Positions 14,757 to 23,505 of a stretch of 31,383 bases of DNA are shown here, one piece after another; within the stretch, counting starts at the first letter, position 1; every line of letters begins with the position of its first letter. A model generated the notes under the pieces. It searched no databases. It saw only the letters and a program-made list of their open reading frames with translations, and had not been told where the DNA came from. The translations under genes were made by a program, and so were the position numbers. The stretch comes from Marisimplicoccus sp965655775 (GTDB taxonomy: Bacteria > Bacteroidota > Bacteroidia > Flavobacteriales > Flavobacteriaceae): the NCBI GenBank assembly GCA_965655775.1, contig CBFHHV010000012.1:1-31383 (forward strand), in the 5' to 3' direction.

Positions 14757-15710
14757 ATGGAGTTTTTAGAATTTGAAGTTCCAATAAAAGAAATTTTAGA
14801 TCAGATAGAAAAGTGTAAATCAATTGAGAATGAATCTGATGTTGATATTACTAAGACTTATAATCTTCTTCAAAAGAAGTTAGTTGAAACCAAAAAAGAT
14901 ATCTATCGAAATTTATCTTCATGGCAGAGAGTTCAACTGTCAAGGCACCCAAATAGACCATACACACTAGACTATATTAATCACATTTGTGGAGGTTCAT
15001 TCCTAGAGTTACACGGAGATAGAAATGTGGGTGATGACAAGGCAATGATCGGTGGTCTTGGTAAAATTGAAGATCAATCATTTATGTTCATTGGAACTCA
15101 AAAAGGTTATAATACAAAGACTAGACAATATAGAAATTTTGGAATGGCTAATCCTGAGGGATATAGAAAAGCTCTTAGGCTTATGAAGCAAGCTGAAAAA
15201 TTTAATATTCCTATTGTTACTCTTATCGATACTCCTGGAGCTTTTCCTGGACTTGAAGCGGAAGAAAGAGGCCAGGGTGAAGCAATAGCAAGAAATATTT
15301 ATGAAATGATGAATATTAAGGTGCCAATAATAAATATTATTATTGGTGAAGGTGCTTCAGGAGGTGCTCTTGGAATTGGAGTTGGTGATAAGATATTAAT
15401 GCTTGAAAATACTTGGTACTCTGTAATATCTCCAGAGTCATGTTCATCAATTTTATGGAGAAGTTGGGAACATAAAGAGGAGGCAGCTGATGCATTAAAA
15501 TTAACCGCCAAAGATATGCTTAAGAATAAGTTAATCGATAAAATTGTACCTGAACCACTAGGTGGGGCACATTATGACCCAAATCAAACTTATGAATCTG
15601 TAAAAGAAAACATTATGTTTTACTTTAAGAAAATTAAGTCCTTGTCTAAAGGTAAAATGATTGACAATCGAAGAAAAAAATTTACTAAAATAGGTAATTT
15701 TAAAGGTTAA
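14757..15710 (+). CDS. accA: Acetyl-CoA carboxylase carboxyltransferase subunit alpha
   Basis: 317 residues. With AccD it transfers CO2 from carboxybiotin to acetyl-CoA, making malonyl-CoA for fatty acid synthesis. Visible family blocks are HPNRPYTLDYI near 62, FLELHGDRNVGDDKAMIGGL near 82-101, RNFGMANPEGYRKALRLMK, LIDTPGAFPGLEAEERGQGE near 161-180, and the oxyanion-type GEGASGGALGIGVGD near 197-211. Length is normal. It lies 37 bases after the Lpt permease gene and 111 bases before dnaB. Confidence 0.98.
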   Translation: MEFLEFEVPIKEILDQIEKCKSIENESDVDITKTYNLLQKKLVETKKDIYRNLSSWQRVQLSRHPNRPYTLDYINHICGGSFLELHGDRNVGDDKAMIGGLGKIEDQSFMFIGTQKGYNTKTRQYRNFGMANPEGYRKALRLMKQAEKFNIPIVTLIDTPGAFPGLEAEERGQGEAIARNIYEMMNIKVPIINIIIGEGASGGALGIGVGDKILMLENTWYSVISPESCSSILWRSWEHKEEAADALKLTAKDMLKNKLIDKIVPEPLGGAHYDPNQTYESVKENIMFYFKKIKSLSKGKMIDNRRKKFTKIGNFKG

Positions 15711-15716
15711 TTTAAG

Positions 15717-15750
15717 TATTAACAATTTCTAGTATTTATTAACAATTCCT
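15717..15750. repeat. Short direct repeat upstream of dnaB
   Basis: TATTAACAATTTCT (15717-15730) and TATTAACAATTCCT (15737-15750) differ at one base and start exactly 20 bases apart, about two helical turns. The rest of the 111-base accA-dnaB gap is AT-rich with no hairpin terminator; just before dnaB is TACATTTA, a -7-like box resembling that of transketolase. Confidence 0.5.
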
Positions 15751-15821
15751 TTGTTTAAATTTTTTTTAATTTCATTTTAAATTTCTGATTTTAAAAAATT
15801 CATTTTCCATACATTTACTGA

Positions 15822-17327
15822 ATGGAGAAAAGAAACACGTTGAAAATATATGAGAATGAAAATCCTTCAATAGTCAATCTCTCTGATGGAAAAATTCCTC
15901 CTCAAGCAATAGACTTAGAAGAAGCTGTAATAGGAGCAATGCTTATTGACGAAAAGGGTGTAAACGAGATAATTGAGATTCTTTCTCCTGAGGTTTTTTA
16001 CAAAAAATCACATCAACTTATATATGAATCAATAGAAAGATTATTTAGAGAGTCTGAGCCAATCGATTTATTAACCGTTTCAGCCGATCTCAAAAAAAAT
16101 AAAAATTTTGAAGCTGTTGGTGGAGATTTTTATTTAATTAATTTATCACAGAAGGTTTCTTCATCTGCTCATATTGAATTTCATTCAAGGATTATACTTC
16201 AAAAATTTATTCAAAGGAAATTGATTACAATTTCTAATGAAATTATTCAAAAATCATATAACGAAAGTACTGATGTAATTGATCTGCTAGATGAAGCTGA
16301 ATCAAAATTATACGATGTTGCCCAAGGTAATATAAGAGGGACAAGTGAAACTGCGCAAACTCTTGTGAAGAAAGCAAAAGATAGAATTGAAGAAATTGGT
16401 AATAAAGAAGGCGCTTTAAGTGGTGTTTCAACTGGTTTTGAAAAACTTGATAAACTTACTTCTGGATGGCAGCCAAGTGACCTTGTTATAATTGCTGCAA
16501 GACCAGGTATGGGTAAAACTGCTTTAGCACTATCAATGGCAAGAAATATTTCTGTTAAACAGAATATACCTGTTGCATTTTTTTCTTTAGAGATGTCATC
16601 TGTTCAGCTTATAACTAGATTAATTTCTTCAGAAACAGGTCTTGTTTCAGATAAACTTAGAACTGGTAAACTTGCAGAGCATGAATGGCAACAACTTAAT
16701 ATTAAAGTATCAGACCTTGAATCAGCACCGCTATACATTGATGATAGTCCATCCTTAACAATCTTTGAACTGAGAGCTAAAGCTCGAAGACTGGCATCAT
16801 CTCATGGAATTAAATTGATTATAATTGATTATTTACAGTTAATGAACATTGGATCTTCTAATAAAGCTGGGAACAGAGAACAAGAGATTTCAACAATTTC
16901 CAGGAATCTAAAGGCACTTGCAAAAGAGTTAGATATTCCAGTTATTGCATTATCTCAGCTTTCGAGAGCTGTTGAAACAAGAGGTGGTACAAAAAGACCA
17001 ATTCTATCAGACTTAAGAGAATCAGGAGCTATTGAACAAGATGCGGATATTGTTTCTTTTTTATATAGACCTGAATATTATGGAATTAATGAGTGGGATG
17101 ATGAGATGAAGACTCCCTCTGAGGGTCAGGGTGAATTTATTGTTGCTAAACATAGGAACGGAGCTCTAGATTCTATTAAGTTAAAGTTTATAGCTAATCT
17201 TGGTAAGTTTGAAGATCTTGGTGGATTTGACTCTCCTTTTGAATTTCAATCTAAGCTTAATCCTGATAATAAATTGAGTGACTTTAGTGAGCCATCGAAT
17301 AAAGATGATGACGATATTCCATTCTAA
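15822..17327 (+). CDS. dnaB: Replicative DNA helicase DnaB
   Basis: 501 residues. It is the hexameric 5'-3' helicase at the replication fork. The N-terminal domain begins PPQAIDLEEAVIGAMLID (about 26-43). The RecA-like motor starts near residue 200 with GVSTGFEKLDKLTSGWQ; Walker A is ARPGMGKT (226-233), Walker B LIIIDYLQL with Asp336, then ALSQLSRAVE and the Arg finger region AKHRNG (Arg445). The tail ends in an acidic run (DDDDIPF), common in Bacteroidota DnaB. No intein is present. A hairpin terminator follows. Confidence 0.98.
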   Translation: MEKRNTLKIYENENPSIVNLSDGKIPPQAIDLEEAVIGAMLIDEKGVNEIIEILSPEVFYKKSHQLIYESIERLFRESEPIDLLTVSADLKKNKNFEAVGGDFYLINLSQKVSSSAHIEFHSRIILQKFIQRKLITISNEIIQKSYNESTDVIDLLDEAESKLYDVAQGNIRGTSETAQTLVKKAKDRIEEIGNKEGALSGVSTGFEKLDKLTSGWQPSDLVIIAARPGMGKTALALSMARNISVKQNIPVAFFSLEMSSVQLITRLISSETGLVSDKLRTGKLAEHEWQQLNIKVSDLESAPLYIDDSPSLTIFELRAKARRLASSHGIKLIIIDYLQLMNIGSSNKAGNREQEISTISRNLKALAKELDIPVIALSQLSRAVETRGGTKRPILSDLRESGAIEQDADIVSFLYRPEYYGINEWDDEMKTPSEGQGEFIVAKHRNGALDSIKLKFIANLGKFEDLGGFDSPFEFQSKLNPDNKLSDFSEPSNKDDDDIPF

Positions 17328-17353
17328 AGAGATATTGTTTGATAAGTTTTAAC

Positions 17354-17380
17354 AAAAAAAAAGCCCATAAAGGGCTTTTT
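17354..17380. terminator. Bidirectional rho-independent terminator
   Basis: Stem AAAAAGCCC (17358-17366) pairs with GGGCTTTTT (17372-17380) around a five-base loop, with A tract on one side and T tract on the other. It sits between dnaB (+) and the cold-shock gene (-) and fits termination of both. Confidence 0.9.
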
Positions 17381-17399
17381 AATAGTGTAATAGGGGGGA

Positions 17400-17594
17400 T
17401 TAAGAAATAACTTTGACGTTAATTGCATTTAAACCTTTATTACCTTCTTTTAATTCAAATTCTACTTTATCTCCCTCTGTAATCCTGTCAATAAGACCTG
17501 AAACATGAACGAAATGTTCTGTATCCGAATCATCTTCTTTAATAAAACCATAACCTTTGGTCTCGTTGAAGAATTTTACTAATCCTGTACTCAT
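17400..17594 (-). CDS. Cold-shock domain protein (CspA family)
   Basis: 64 residues, a single OB-fold cold-shock domain. RNP1 is KGYGFI (13-18) and RNP2 HFVHVS (27-32), with the aromatic side chains used to bind single-stranded RNA or DNA. It begins MSTGLVKFFNETKG, the usual opening. Such proteins melt RNA structure and often rise after cold shock. It has its own strong promoter between prfB and its start, and the predicted leader is short (about 15-20 bases), so the long cold-sensing leader of E. coli cspA is absent. Confidence 0.96.
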   Translation of the reverse strand: MSTGLVKFFNETKGYGFIKEDDSDTEHFVHVSGLIDRITEGDKVEFELKEGNKGLNAINVKVIS

Positions 17595-17616
17595 ATATTG
17601 TTTTTAATAATTTTAG

Positions 17617-17646
17617 CGAAAATACTCTAATATTTTAATAAATCAA
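17617..17646 (-). promoter_or_regulatory. Promoter of the cold-shock gene
   Basis: On the minus strand: TTG (17644-17646), 19 bases, TATTTTCG (17617-17624). Both boxes and spacing fit the Bacteroidota consensus TTG-N17-23-TAnnTTyG, the best-formed promoter in the window. Confidence 0.7.
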
Positions 17647-17662
17647 TTGAATTTGCAATTAA

Positions 17663-18743
17663 TTAACGTTTTAATAAATACGACTTAAGAAATTCATTGA
17701 TGTCACCATTTAGAATACTTTCTGTATTTCCAGACTCAAAACCGGTTCTAACATCTTTAACAATTTTGTAGGGATGGAGAACATAGTTCCTTATTTGTGA
17801 TCCCCATTCAATCTTCTTTTTTGAATCTTCAATCTTCTTTTTCTCTTCATTGTTTCTTTGAATCTCAATCTCATAAAGTTGAGATTTTAATAGCATTAAA
17901 GCCTTTTCTTTATTATCTAGTTGTGATCTTGTTTCTGAGTTCTCTACTGTAATTCCAGTTGGTTTATGCTTTAGTCTTACAGCTGTCTCTAATTTATTCA
18001 CACTCTGACCTCCAGCTCCTCCAGATCTCATAGTTTCCCATTCTAGATCTGATGGTGCAATATTAATCTCAATAGTATCGTCAACTAGAGGATAGACGTA
18101 AACAGATGCAAAGGATGTGTGTCTTTTAGCATTACTATCAAAAGGAGAAATTCTAACAAGACGATGAACTCCGTTCTCCCCTTTAAGCCATCCAAATGCA
18201 TAATCACCATCAATTTGAATAGTAGCAGTTTTAATACCAGCAACATCTCCAGATTGATTATTTAGCTCTTTAATCTTAAAGTTGTTTTTCTCACTCCACA
18301 TTAAATACATCCTTAAGAGCATTTCAGCCCAATCACAAGATTCTGTCCCTCCGGCACCTGCAGTAATTTGAATTATTGCACTCATGGAATCTTCCTTTTT
18401 GTTCAACATCATTTTAAACTCCAGGTCTTCCAATGATTTAAGTAGCTCTGAATACGAAACGTTAATCTCATCTTCAGTTAATTCTTTATTGGCAAGAAAT
18501 TCACTTAATACAATTATATCATCATATTTAGAATTTAAATTTTCAAAATCCCCTAACTGCTTTTTAATAAATTGAATTTTTTTTAAAGTTTGTTCAGCAG
18601 CCTTAGAATCTGACCAAAAACTAGACGAGGATGCTTGATCTTCTAGATCTTGAAGTTCTTTTACTTTTGACTCTATGTCAAAGATACCCCCTTAACGTAT
18701 CAATACGTTTCTTAGTATACTTAATATTTTCTTTTGAAAACAT
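17663..18743 (-). CDS. prfB: Peptide chain release factor 2, programmed +1 frameshift
   Basis: RF2 releases peptides at UGA and UAA. Translation starts at ATG 18743, reads 21 codons to CTT and meets UGA at 18678-18680; a +1 shift over that U continues at GAC 18679 to the stop at 17663, giving 359 residues, the normal RF2 length. A single-frame reading from an internal ATG would give only 256 residues and lose the N-terminal domain (LEDQASSSSFWSD and the following coiled coil). The UGA-recognition tripeptide SPF is in RISPFDSNAKRH, and the peptidyl-hydrolysis motif GGQ is in RSGGAGGQSVNK. The cold-shock gene lies downstream with its own promoter. The metalloprotease gene is divergent. Confidence 0.96.
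18678..18692 (-). promoter_or_regulatory. RF2 autoregulatory frameshift site
   Basis: On the minus strand the sequence is AGGGGGTATCTTTGA followed by C: an SD-like AGGGGG (18687-18692), a three-base spacer, the slippery CTT and the in-frame UGA. It is the same as the classical bacterial RF2 site. Low RF2 makes ribosomes pause at UGA and shift +1, restoring RF2 synthesis. Confidence 0.96.
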
Positions 18744-18801
18744 GATCTAAATTAATTATATGGATTCAAAAAAAAAAATTATATTTCTAAAAATATATGT
18801 C

Positions 18802-21168
18802 ATGAAAAATATTATTTTATTTCTATTGATGCTCTCAACATTTTCCTTCTCTCAAGTCAATGAATTTCAAGGATTTATGGATTTTACCTATAATAATAAT
18901 TCAGGTAAAATAATCCTAAATATTGAAGAGTTAGACAAAGAGTTTTTATATGTAAATTCTTTAAGCAGAGGTATTGGTAATAATGATTTGGGACTTGACA
19001 GAGGGCAATTAGGTAACTCACGAATAGTCTACTTTACTAAAAGAGGTAACAAAATATTGTTAATTCAACCAAATATGAGATATGTGTCAAATTCATCTAA
19101 TCCTTTGGAAAATAAGGCTCTTGAGGAAGCATTTGCCAGATCAGTTTTATTTGGTTTTGAAATAATAGAAGAGGCTGACAACTCATACAAAGTTGATTTA
19201 ACACCTTTTTTAATTAATGACGCACATGGCGTTTCTTCTAGGTTAAGATATTCTAATTCAGGATCTTATTCTTTAAATAAATCTATGTCTGCTATAGATT
19301 TAGACAGAACAAAAGCTTTTCCTAAAAATATTGAGTTTGATGTATTGCTAACATTTACAGGAACTCCTACCGGTAATTTAGTTCGAAGTGTTACTCCTAC
19401 ACCATCAAATTTAACAGTTAATCAACACCATTCTTTTGTTGAACTACCGGATGACAAATATCAGAAGAGAAAATTTGATCCAAGAAGTGGAAGTAATCCA
19501 TTTATTGTATATGACTATTCTACACCTATTGATGAAAAACTAGAGCAAAGATTCATTGTAAGACACAGACTTAATAAAAAATTTCCAGACAAAGAATTAA
19601 GTGAACCTATTGAGCCAATTATATACTACATTGATAATGGAACTCCCGAGCCAATAAAAACTGCTTTGATAGAAGGAGGAAACTGGTGGAATCAGGCCTT
19701 TGAAAGTGCTGGTTATAAAAATGCTTTTAGAATAGAAGTTTTACCAGAGAATGCAGACCCAATGGATGTTAGGTTTAATTTAATACAGTGGATACACAGG
19801 TCTACAAGAGGTTGGAGTTATGGAGCAAGTGTTATTGACCCAAGAACTGGTGAAATAATTAAGGGTCAGGTTAGTTTAGGGAGTTTAAGAGTAAGACAAG
19901 ACTATATGATATTAAGCGGTTTAATTGATAATCCCCTTACTTCAGAGAATAAGAGTTTAATTAAGGAAACAGCTCTTGATAGAATTAGACAGCTTTCTGC
20001 CCATGAAATAGGACATACCCTAGGATTTGCTCATAATTATATATCTAGTGCAAATAGCAGATCTTCTGTGATGGATTACCCTCATCCCAAAATTGACCTT
20101 ATAGATGGTTCAATAAATATTAATGATGCTTATTCAAAAGATATTGGTCCGTGGGATATAGTTAGTGTAAAGTATGCATATTCAGATTTGTCAAATCAAC
20201 AAGATGAAAGTAAAGAACTAAATAAAATCTTAGAGGATGCAATTAAAGATGGTCTTTATTTCTTAAGTGACTCTGATTCTAGACCAGTCGGTAGCGCAAA
20301 CCCATATTCTCACCTTTGGGATAATGGGTCTATGCCTTTCGAAGAACTTGAGAAATTATTAGAGATTAGAAAAATAGCATTAAATAACTTAGATCTTGAA
20401 AATATTAATTACGGTGAGTCTTATGATAGGATTGAAGATATTTTAGTTCCAATCTACATGTTACATAGATATCAAATTGAGGCTACAGCAAAAGCAATAG
20501 GTGGATTAGACTATCTATATTTTGTCAAGGATAATAATAATGAAGAAGTAAAGTTTGTTGATAGAGATTTACAGAAAAAATCTTTAGAGTCACTTCTTAA
20601 AGTTCTATCTCCTGAAAATCTAGTATTACCAAATAACTTAATAAAAATATTAACTCCTAGGTCATTTAGGAATCCAAGGACAAGAGAAAATTTTATTTCA
20701 AAAACTGGTGTTACATTTGATTATATAAATGCTTCAAGCTCAGTTATTAATCATACTATGACATTCCTTTTAAACCCTGAGAGAATTAACAGAATTAATC
20801 AACAAAATATGTTTGGTAGTGATATACTTACTTTAGATAATTATCTTAAGACAATTAGTAATTCGATTTTTAGTAATAAAAAAATGAATAGTTATGAATC
20901 TTCTGTAACTAATAATACCTCGTCATTATTCTTAGACCATCTGTTTATGTCTTTCAACAATAAAAACACTGATGACTTATCTAAATCGATCATATTATCA
21001 AATATTAAATCTTTATTGAGGAAGCTGAAATCAAAGTCGACTGTTTACAATGATTTTTTAGTTAATAAGATTAACGGATTCATAACTAATCCAGATAAAT
21101 ACGTGCCTGTAAGTAAAACAAAAATTCCTGATGGTTCTCCTATTGGAGATTTTTCATGTGATTACTAG
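18802..21168 (+). CDS. Secreted zinc metalloprotease (DUF5117/DUF4953 type)
   Basis: 788 residues from ATG 18802. I chose this over the in-frame ATG at 18760 because MKNIILFLLMLSTFSFSQ is a clean signal peptide, while the longer start prepends a Lys-rich stretch. The N-terminal part (GFMDFTYNNNSGKIILNIEE, FLYVNSLSRGIGNNDLGLDRGQ) is the DUF5117 pattern, and the catalytic core is HEIGHTLGFAH (His401, Glu402, His405, His411) with a Met-turn in SVMDYP (about Met424): the metzincin signature. The C-terminal half is helical and closes with a short Gly/Ser segment. Such proteins are frequent in Bacteroidota; substrates are unknown to me. It probably works in the periplasm or outside. Start is 58 bases from the divergent prfB. 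Confidence 0.92.
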   Translation: MKNIILFLLMLSTFSFSQVNEFQGFMDFTYNNNSGKIILNIEELDKEFLYVNSLSRGIGNNDLGLDRGQLGNSRIVYFTKRGNKILLIQPNMRYVSNSSNPLENKALEEAFARSVLFGFEIIEEADNSYKVDLTPFLINDAHGVSSRLRYSNSGSYSLNKSMSAIDLDRTKAFPKNIEFDVLLTFTGTPTGNLVRSVTPTPSNLTVNQHHSFVELPDDKYQKRKFDPRSGSNPFIVYDYSTPIDEKLEQRFIVRHRLNKKFPDKELSEPIEPIIYYIDNGTPEPIKTALIEGGNWWNQAFESAGYKNAFRIEVLPENADPMDVRFNLIQWIHRSTRGWSYGASVIDPRTGEIIKGQVSLGSLRVRQDYMILSGLIDNPLTSENKSLIKETALDRIRQLSAHEIGHTLGFAHNYISSANSRSSVMDYPHPKIDLIDGSININDAYSKDIGPWDIVSVKYAYSDLSNQQDESKELNKILEDAIKDGLYFLSDSDSRPVGSANPYSHLWDNGSMPFEELEKLLEIRKIALNNLDLENINYGESYDRIEDILVPIYMLHRYQIEATAKAIGGLDYLYFVKDNNNEEVKFVDRDLQKKSLESLLKVLSPENLVLPNNLIKILTPRSFRNPRTRENFISKTGVTFDYINASSSVINHTMTFLLNPERINRINQQNMFGSDILTLDNYLKTISNSIFSNKKMNSYESSVTNNTSSLFLDHLFMSFNNKNTDDLSKSIILSNIKSLLRKLKSKSTVYNDFLVNKINGFITNPDKYVPVSKTKIPDGSPIGDFSCDY

Positions 21169-21178
21169 TTTTTTTCTT

Positions 21179-21186
21179 TAAATTTG
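21179..21186 (+). promoter_or_regulatory. -7 promoter element of the PLP-enzyme pair
   Basis: TAAATTTG matches TAnnTTTG, followed by C, 20 bases before the ATG at 21207 and just after the metalloprotease stop. No convincing TTG -33 is visible. Confidence 0.45.
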
Positions 21187-21206
21187 CACCTTATTCCTAT
21201 GGTATA

Positions 21207-22247
21207 ATGTCACAAGACAATAAAGCATACAATAATATTCTAGAGCTTATTGGTAATACACCTCTTATTAAACTAAATAAGATAACAGAGGGTTTTCTCG
21301 GTACATATTATACCAAGTATGAGGGATTTAATCCTGGTCACTCTAATAAGGATAGAATAGCTCTTCATATTTTAAATCAAGCTGAGAAAAAAAACATACT
21401 TAAAAAGGGTAACACAATAATAGAAACTACGTCAGGAAATACAGGGTTTAGTCTTGCTATGGTTTCACTTTTAAAAGGATATAAATGTATTCTAGCTGTT
21501 AGTTCAAAGGCATCAAAGGATAAAATAAATATGATGATGTGTTTAGGTGCAGATATCTATGTATGTCCATCAAATGTTCCATCGGATGATCCTAGATCAT
21601 ATTATGAAGTAGCAAAGAGGTTAAATAATGAAATAAAAGACTCTGTATATATTAATCAATACTTCAATGAATTAAACATTGAGGCTCATTATGAAACAAC
21701 AGGTCCTGAAATTTGGAATCAGACAAATGGTAAAATAACCCATTTAATTGCTTGTAGTGGAACAGGAGGTACTATCTCAGGTATTGGTAGATACTTAAAG
21801 GAACAAAATAAAAATATAAGAATAATTGGAGTTGATGCATATGGCTCAATTTTAAAAAAATATCATGAAACAGGGGAGATTGATAAGAATGAGATATATC
21901 CCTACAGAATAGAGGGGCTTGGTAAAAATATAGTTCCATCTGCTACTGATTTCAAAATTATTGATAAGTTTGTTAAAGTCACAGATTCAGATAGTGCTCA
22001 TATGTCTAGAGAAATTACTTTAAAAGAAGGTTTATTTGTTGGATACACATCAGGAGCTGCCTTTCAGGCAGTTAATATTTTAAATAATGAAAATGAATTT
22101 AAAAATGATAGTCATGTTGTTATAGTTTTTCCTGATCACGGATCTAGATACCTCTCCAAAATTTACTCAGATGAGTGGATGAATAATCAAGGATTTTATG
22201 ATAGAAGTTTCTATCAACCGAAAAAGAAAACAATTAATTACATATAA
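21207..22247 (+). CDS. PLP-dependent cystathionine-beta-synthase/cysteine-synthase family enzyme
   Basis: 346 residues, fold type II PLP enzyme. The opening ELIGNTPLIKLNK is the family hallmark. The PLP lysine is Lys48 in NPGHSNKDR (NPGGSVKDR in CysK); the substrate loop is TTSGNTG (74-80); the phosphate-binding loop is CSGTGGTISGIG. PSDDPRSYYEVAKRL and YRIEGLGKNIVPS resemble cystathionine beta-synthase more than CysK, but the regulatory CBS domains are absent. Its partner four bases downstream is an alpha-oxoamine synthase. In sulfonolipid-producing Flavobacteriia a fold-type II enzyme making cysteate supplies such a synthase, so cysteate synthase is my leading guess; cystathionine or cysteine synthesis are the alternatives. 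The family is certain; the substrate is inference. Confidence 0.88.
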   Translation: MSQDNKAYNNILELIGNTPLIKLNKITEGFLGTYYTKYEGFNPGHSNKDRIALHILNQAEKKNILKKGNTIIETTSGNTGFSLAMVSLLKGYKCILAVSSKASKDKINMMMCLGADIYVCPSNVPSDDPRSYYEVAKRLNNEIKDSVYINQYFNELNIEAHYETTGPEIWNQTNGKITHLIACSGTGGTISGIGRYLKEQNKNIRIIGVDAYGSILKKYHETGEIDKNEIYPYRIEGLGKNIVPSATDFKIIDKFVKVTDSDSAHMSREITLKEGLFVGYTSGAAFQAVNILNNENEFKNDSHVVIVFPDHGSRYLSKIYSDEWMNNQGFYDRSFYQPKKKTINYI

Positions 22248-22251
22248 GATT

Positions 22252-23502
22252 ATGCAAGATTTATTTGATAAAATATATAAAAACAAGGGTCCTTTAGGAA
22301 AATGGGCTTCAATAGCTGAGGGATATTTTGCCTTCCCGAAATTAGAAGGCCCTATATCAAATCGAATGAAATTTAATGGTAAAGAAGTTATTACATGGAG
22401 TGTAAATGATTATTTAGGACTTGCTAATCATCCTGTGGTAAGAAAAGTTGATGCTGATGCAGCAAAAGAATATGGGAGTGCTTATCCAATGGGTGCAAGA
22501 TTGATGTCAGGTCATACAAAGTTTCATGAAAAGTTAGAAACTGAACTAGCAAAATTTACTTCTAAAGAGGCTGCCTATCTTCTTAATTTTGGTTATCAAG
22601 GAATACTTTCAACGATTGATTCATTAGTGTCTAAAAATGATATTATAGTCTATGACATCGACGCTCATGCCTGTATTGTTGACGGAGTTAGACTACATCT
22701 AGGTAAAAGATTTACATATCAACACAACGACATGAAAAGTCTTGAAAAGAATCTTGAACGTGCAACAAAAATGGCAGAGCAAACAGGAGGAGGAATTTTA
22801 GTTATTTCTGAAGGAGTTTTTGGGATGAGAGGTGAACAAGGAAAACTTAAAGAAATAGTTCAATTAAAGAAAAAATTTCAGTTTAGATTATTAGTTGATG
22901 ATGCACATGGTTTTGGAACACTTGGAAAGACTGGTGCGGGTGCTGGTGAAGAACAAGGTGTGCAAGATCAAATCGATGTATATTTTGCAACCTTTGCAAA
23001 GTCAATGGCATCTACTGGAGCTTTCATCTCTGGAGACAAAGAGATAATAGGGTTTCTCAGATATAATATGAGATCACAGATGTTTGCAAAATCCTTGCAA
23101 ATTCAGTTAGTTATAGGGGCTTTAAAACGTTTAGAACTTCTTCAAACCAAACCTGAATTAAAAGATAAATTATGGGAAAATGTTAATATGCTTCAATCTG
23201 GTTTGAAAAAGAGGGGCTTTGACATAGGATCAACTCAAAGTTGTGTAACTCCTGTTTATTTAGAAGGTAGTGTTCCAGAGGCTATGGCATTAGTTAGAGA
23301 TTTAAGAGAAAACTATCAAATCTTTTGTTCTATTGTTGTATATCCTGTAATTCCCAAAGGATTAATTCTACTTAGATTAATCCCAACTTCTTCTCACAAT
23401 GAAGATGATATTAATGAAACACTTGATGCATTTGCATCCATTAGGGAAAAATTAAAGAATGGAGTCTATAAAATTGCTTCTAAAGAGTTAGCAAAGGGTT
23501 AA
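22252..23502 (+). CDS. Alpha-oxoamine synthase (cysteate or serine fatty-acyltransferase-like)
   Basis: 416 residues from ATG 22252; I prefer this to the in-frame ATG at 22198, which lies inside the preceding gene and adds a basic, non-conserved stretch. This is a fold type I PLP enzyme of the KBL/BioF/serine palmitoyltransferase group. Visible are WSVNDYLGLANHP near 49-61, the PLP-stacking His139 in DIDAHAC, DDAHGFGTLGKTG near 216-228 and the Schiff-base Lys250 in TFAKSMAST. These enzymes condense an amino acid with an acyl thioester and release CO2. In Flavobacterium the equivalent cysteate-fatty acyltransferase makes the capnine base of sulfonolipids needed for gliding; with serine the product would be 3-ketosphinganine. 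Motifs alone do not choose between Ser, Gly and cysteate. Confidence 0.9.
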   Translation: MQDLFDKIYKNKGPLGKWASIAEGYFAFPKLEGPISNRMKFNGKEVITWSVNDYLGLANHPVVRKVDADAAKEYGSAYPMGARLMSGHTKFHEKLETELAKFTSKEAAYLLNFGYQGILSTIDSLVSKNDIIVYDIDAHACIVDGVRLHLGKRFTYQHNDMKSLEKNLERATKMAEQTGGGILVISEGVFGMRGEQGKLKEIVQLKKKFQFRLLVDDAHGFGTLGKTGAGAGEEQGVQDQIDVYFATFAKSMASTGAFISGDKEIIGFLRYNMRSQMFAKSLQIQLVIGALKRLELLQTKPELKDKLWENVNMLQSGLKKRGFDIGSTQSCVTPVYLEGSVPEAMALVRDLRENYQIFCSIVVYPVIPKGLILLRLIPTSSHNEDDINETLDAFASIREKLKNGVYKIASKELAKG

Positions 23503-23505
23503 GGG

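Noticed and set aside
17663..18433. prfB as a 5'-truncated or frameshifted pseudogene
   Set aside because: The reading frame continues upstream to the classical AGGGGG...CTT-TGA-C site and an ATG at 18743; the total length is normal for RF2.
18384..18575. Plus-strand open frame inside prfB
   Set aside because: Antisense to the RF2 N-terminal coiled coil, which is restored by the frameshift reading.
22198..22251. Upstream ATG for the oxoamine synthase
   Set aside because: It lies within the 3' end of the preceding gene and adds a basic stretch unlike the family's N-terminus; ATG 22252 gives the expected start.
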